A stretch of 64,000 bases of DNA from an uncultured Treponema sp. Lineage in GTDB: Bacteria; Spirochaetota; Spirochaetia; Treponematales; Treponemataceae. The notes under the pieces were generated by a model, which had not been told where the DNA came from, made no database searches, and was given only the letters and a program-made list of their open reading frames with translations. Below, one piece after another: positions 61,991-64,000 of this stretch. The first letter of the stretch is position 1, and each line of letters starts with the position of its first letter. Position numbers and translations under genes: made by a program. The DNA lies in contig CAMVDX010000004.1 of the NCBI GenBank assembly GCA_947166355.1, forward strand, positions 1 through 64,000, in the 5' to 3' direction.

Positions 61991-63246
61991 ATGGAGAAAA
62001 AATGGCAAAGAAGAATTCAATTAAACTTTTTGAAGATAAACTTGTCCGCTCTGTTTGGGATGAAGAAAAAGAAGAATGGTATTTTTCTATAGTAGATGTT
62101 ATTGAAATCCTAACTGACAGCAGCGATCCAAAACAATACATAAAAAAAATGCGCTCTCGTGATGAAGAACTGAATTCCAACTGGGGTACAATTTGTACCC
62201 CCCTTCAAATGATTGGAAAAGATGGAAAAAGACGTGAAATTCAGGCTGCAAATACACAAGGTCTTTTCCGCATAATACAGTCAATTCCTTCAAAAAAAGC
62301 GGAGCCATTTAAGCAGTGGCTCGCCAAAGTTGGAGCGGAACGCCTTGATCAATTGCAAGACCCGGAACTTTCAATAAAACAGGGCTTGGAAGATTACCGC
62401 AGGCTTGGCTATTCTGACGACTGGATTAACCAGCGTTTAAAGTCTATCGAAATAAGAAAAGACCTTACAGACCAGTGGAAAGGACACAATGTAGAAGATG
62501 GCGTTCAATATGCGGCCCTCACAGATATAATTTATCAGGCATGGGCTGACAAAACTGCAAAAGAATACAAGAAGTTCAAAGGTCTAAAAAAAGAAAATCT
62601 CCGTGACAACATGACAAATGAAGAGCTTGTCTTGAACATGCTTGCAGAACTTTCCGCAACAAGCATCACAAAGACAAAAAATCCCCAGACTTTGGAAGAA
62701 AATGCCAAGTGCGCTCACGAAGGCGGAACTGTTGCGGCTGTAGCCCGCCGAGAGCTTGAAAGCAAAACAGGCAGAAGCATCGTTTCGCCTCTTAATGCAA
62801 GAGATTATTTTGAAGCACAGATAGAATCAAAAAAAGAGCAGTTTTATCTGCCTGTAAGAAATTTTATTTTGGGAACAGGACTTTCCTTTGGATTCAGCAA
62901 CGAAAAGCTTCGGATTCCCTATAAGGATTCATATTTTGTAATCGACCAGCTTTATTATCACATTCCATCAAGAAGGAATGTTCTTTTAAGGATTTTGCGA
63001 AAAAATCTGACGCAAAAGGAAAAAGAAGAGTTTAAAGAGCAGATACAATTCTTTAATGCAAAAGATAAGCGTGAAGAAGAAAATAACGCAGTTGGGCTTC
63101 TTTTTATAATCGGTGAAAAGCAGGTAAGCATTGAATATGTTATTCCAGACGGAAATGAACAATCTGTAGAAAAATTAGGTTTGCCGACTTCAAAAGAGTT
63201 TGATTCATTTTTACAGAAAAGCCTTGCAGATTTAAGGATGAATTGA
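61987..63246 (+). CDS. Bro-N domain protein fused to a YhcG/PDDEXK-like C-terminal domain
   Basis: Residues 1-110 carry a Bro-N fold (VRSVWDEEKEEWYFSIVDVI, NTQGLFRIIQSIPSKKAEPF, KQWLAKVGAERLDQ), and the middle to about 280 resembles the DinD/Bro-N group. The C-terminal ~130 residues align by eye with DUF1016/YhcG nuclease domains (LGTGLSFGF, YFVIDQLYYH, GLLFIIGEKQVSIEYVIPDG, LPTSKEF). The Asp of the IDxLxYH motif is kept, but the following ExK site reads LRILRKN, so the nuclease is likely inactive. The gene lies where a specificity subunit might be expected, overlapping hsdM by 4 nt. Confidence 0.7.
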   Translation: MNGEKMAKKNSIKLFEDKLVRSVWDEEKEEWYFSIVDVIEILTDSSDPKQYIKKMRSRDEELNSNWGTICTPLQMIGKDGKRREIQAANTQGLFRIIQSIPSKKAEPFKQWLAKVGAERLDQLQDPELSIKQGLEDYRRLGYSDDWINQRLKSIEIRKDLTDQWKGHNVEDGVQYAALTDIIYQAWADKTAKEYKKFKGLKKENLRDNMTNEELVLNMLAELSATSITKTKNPQTLEENAKCAHEGGTVAAVARRELESKTGRSIVSPLNARDYFEAQIESKKEQFYLPVRNFILGTGLSFGFSNEKLRIPYKDSYFVIDQLYYHIPSRRNVLLRILRKNLTQKEKEEFKEQIQFFNAKDKREEENNAVGLLFIIGEKQVSIEYVIPDGNEQSVEKLGLPTSKEFDSFLQKSLADLRMN

Positions 63247-63281
63247 AAAATTTAAAACTTATATGAAGAAAGGAGACTTAA

Positions 63282-64000
63282 ATGAGAATAAAATCAATAA
63301 AAATAAAAGATTTTAAACGATTTACGGATTTAACGATTCAAAACATTCCTCAAACAGCAAAACTTGTTGTTCTTGTCGGACCGAATGGGTGCGGAAAAAC
63401 GTCTCTTTTTGAAGCCTTTAATCAATGGTATAGATATAGAGGTTGGAGATGGGGATATAATGACAGTTTATATTTTATAAAACGACAATTCGATGATTTG
63501 TCAATGGAACACAATCCGTGGTCTGATATACAAATTGAATTCAATGATTTTGATGAGAATGCTGAACAATCACAGATAAAAGGAAAATTTTATTTTCGAA
63601 GTGCATTTCGCAACGATCCAGATTTTTCAGTAACAAATTTATCTGGGATGAAAAATCCTACAGAATATGTGGTAGAAAATCTAATGAATACAGATGCAAA
63701 AGTTTCAGAAGACTACCAGCGACTAATTTCAAAGACGATGGCAGGAGTGTATTCGAAAGAGTTTGATGAACTTAATGTAAAAGCTTTACGTGAAAAAATA
63801 ATCGGTAAAATCCAACAATCTTTAATCTCAATTTTTCCAGATTTGCAATTACTAGATATTGGAGATCCACTTGAAGATGGAACTTTCTATTTCAAAAAGG
63901 GAATAATAGAAAAATACCATTATAAGAATCTTTCAGCAGGTGAAAAATCTGCGTTTGATTTAATTTTAGACTTAATTATAAAACAAGAATATTATCCAGA
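63282..64000 (+). CDS. AAA (OLD-like) ATPase, cut by the window edge
   Basis: The first 239 codons are seen. MRIKSIKIKDFKRFTDLTIQ is the typical start of an SMC/OLD-like ATPase, VGPNGCGKTSLFEAFN is Walker A, and YHYKNLSAGEKSAFDLILDL is the ABC-type signature. AAGGAG lies 7 nt before the ATG. It belongs to the R-M island. The C-terminal half, which would tell whether a nuclease follows, is missing. Confidence 0.8.
   Translation, partial: MRIKSIKIKDFKRFTDLTIQNIPQTAKLVVLVGPNGCGKTSLFEAFNQWYRYRGWRWGYNDSLYFIKRQFDDLSMEHNPWSDIQIEFNDFDENAEQSQIKGKFYFRSAFRNDPDFSVTNLSGMKNPTEYVVENLMNTDAKVSEDYQRLISKTMAGVYSKEFDELNVKALREKIIGKIQQSLISIFPDLQLLDIGDPLEDGTFYFKKGIIEKYHYKNLSAGEKSAFDLILDLIIKQEYYP

Overview
The window looks like chromosomal DNA of a host-associated or gut Treponema, or a close spirochaete relative. 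The reasons are an AT-rich base composition, a P83/100-type antigen, a full Rnf complex beside a second divergent Rnf-like set, an rpsF-ssb-rpsR-rplI-dnaB operon, and sugar-utilisation genes of families GH31 and GH36. All names rest on motifs and on family features I recall; no database search was run.

Layout. 1-1000: the 3' end of a tRNA-Gly with a terminator, then a decayed stretch with two truncated gene remnants. 1.0-8.2 kb: a GGDEF/EAL phosphodiesterase, then the canonical ion-pumping Rnf complex in the order rnfC-D-G-E-A-B. 8.4-16.4 kb: single genes (purine permease, LeuD-like subunit, GH31 glycosidase, CDF metal transporter, D-2-hydroxyacid dehydrogenase, HMA-like protein, lipoprotein). 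16.5-21.8 kb: a TetR-controlled alpha-galactoside operon with a visible promoter and operator. 21.9-26.4 kb: rlmN, TPR genes, rsmD and an ankyrin protein. 26.8-30.1 kb: the ribosomal protein/ssb/dnaB operon. 30.5-40.2 kb: P83/100 antigen, beta-propeller protein, an rRNA uracil methyltransferase, a lysophospholipase-like hydrolase, poly(A)/CCA polymerase, a P-loop/Asp23-like protein and a pseudouridine synthase. 40.4-48.9 kb: a tight operon that copies the rnfC-D-G-E-A-B gene order with most cofactor ligands missing, ending in a GH57-like protein without its catalytic residues. 49.0-52.0 kb: diaminobutyrate aminotransferase and decarboxylase, giving 1,3-diaminopropane. 52.4-56.6 kb: LUD protein, OmpA-like protein, HD protein and a gene interrupted by an in-frame TGA. 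57.1-64.0 kb: a type I restriction-modification island (hsdR, hsdM), a Bro-N/YhcG-like fusion and an AAA ATPase cut by the window edge.

The spaces between genes are crowded with at least six families of dispersed, imperfectly palindromic repeats. Some lie inside operons, one forms a rho-independent terminator, and one is nested inside another. The most structured family is about 150 bp long and keeps its stems paired through compensating base changes between copies.

The most unusual observations are the cofactor-stripped second Rnf-like operon with its pseudo-glycosidase partner, the covarying 150-bp element, six well-spaced promoters that end within 6-9 nt of a start codon (leaderless mRNAs), and the Bro-N/nuclease fusion in the R-M island.
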